A stretch of 49,963 nucleotides of DNA from Oscillospiraceae bacterium (GTDB taxonomy: Bacteria > Bacillota > Clostridia > Oscillospirales > Oscillospiraceae): NCBI GenBank assembly GCA_009781855.1, contig WQUY01000013.1:1-49963 (forward strand), given 5' to 3'. The notes beneath the pieces were generated by a model. It worked only from the letters and a program-made list of their open reading frames with translations. It was not told where the DNA came from and did not search any database. The position numbers were made by a program, and so were the translations under genes. Below, in pieces: positions 49,876 through 49,963 of this stretch; position 1 is the stretch's first letter, and each line of letters starts with the position of its first letter.

Positions 49876-49963
49876 GATATATTTTCCGTTTTGCGTTGAA
49901 TTATGATATTTATTCGTTGTTTTATACTATTGCCGCACACTAATTTCGACTTCATAAGCGGAA

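Noticed and set aside
1-49963. CRISPR arrays, prophage, integrases and insertion sequences
   Set aside because: No regularly spaced repeats, no transposase, integrase or phage structural genes were seen on either strand.

Overview
The window looks like a chromosomal segment of an anaerobic member of the Bacillota (Clostridia-like). The support is a Gram-positive style type VII secretion (Esx) locus, S-layer homology and VanY-type wall proteins, PerR plus rubrerythrin, consensus sigma-A promoters (TTGACA-17-TATAAT), strong AGGAGG-type ribosome sites, selenium-metabolism genes and an aldehyde:ferredoxin oxidoreductase (tungsten/molybdenum) operon. No rRNA, convincing tRNA, CRISPR array, insertion sequence or prophage was seen.

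Left part (1-13 kb). After the 3' part of a HicB-type antitoxin, one long leftward operon (12995 to 539) encodes a membrane Ser/Thr kinase, a WXG100 protein, two small unrecognised proteins that could be Esx substrates or chaperones, a TPR protein, two more WXG100-type proteins, an FHA protein, a PP2C phosphatase, an EsaB/YukD ubiquitin-like protein and an EssC-type FtsK/SpoIIIE ATPase with N-terminal FHA-like domains. EsaA, EssA and a canonical EssB are absent. Secretion genes are instead packed with a complete kinase / phosphatase / FHA set, and the kinase has an EssB-like layout (cytosolic kinase fold, one membrane segment, large outer domain). This is the best candidate for an unusual system. 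A palindromic MITE-like element sits inside the operon.

13-16 kb. A leftward selenium operon runs yedE - yedF - DUF3343 - selD. selD is itself a selenoprotein gene: its true start is at 14464 and an in-frame TGA at 14425-14423 lies at the catalytic position, followed by a SECIS-like hairpin.

16-26 kb. A rightward oligopeptide-type binding lipoprotein and a DppB-DppC permease fusion (no ATPase nearby), a leftward VanY-type carboxypeptidase, a rightward SPFH protein, then a leftward RluA-type pseudouridine synthase and a small operon of a zinc-ribbon protein, a metallo-beta-lactamase-fold protein and a glyoxalase-like protein.

26-34 kb. A carbohydrate ABC transporter (binding protein and two permeases leftward, an MsmX/UgpC-type ATPase converging on them). 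It is divergent from a DUF5107-TPR protein, and the two promoters share overlapping -35 boxes. A HEAT-like protein and a DUF1700-like membrane protein follow.

34-39 kb. An SLH-domain protein, a GlmL/MutL-family ATPase without a visible mutase, TRAP-transporter subunits DctQ and DctM without DctP, and a ThiF/MoeB-type E1-like enzyme.

39-50 kb. perR-rubrerythrin, an operon of a four-cluster ferredoxin, a very large aldehyde oxidoreductase and a ThiS/MoaD-like carrier, and a complete DUF3798/BmpA-type ABC transporter operon (binding protein, double ATPase, two permeases).

A short palindromic motif (core GGGAGTCGAACTCCC) recurs at about five intergenic sites in the window.
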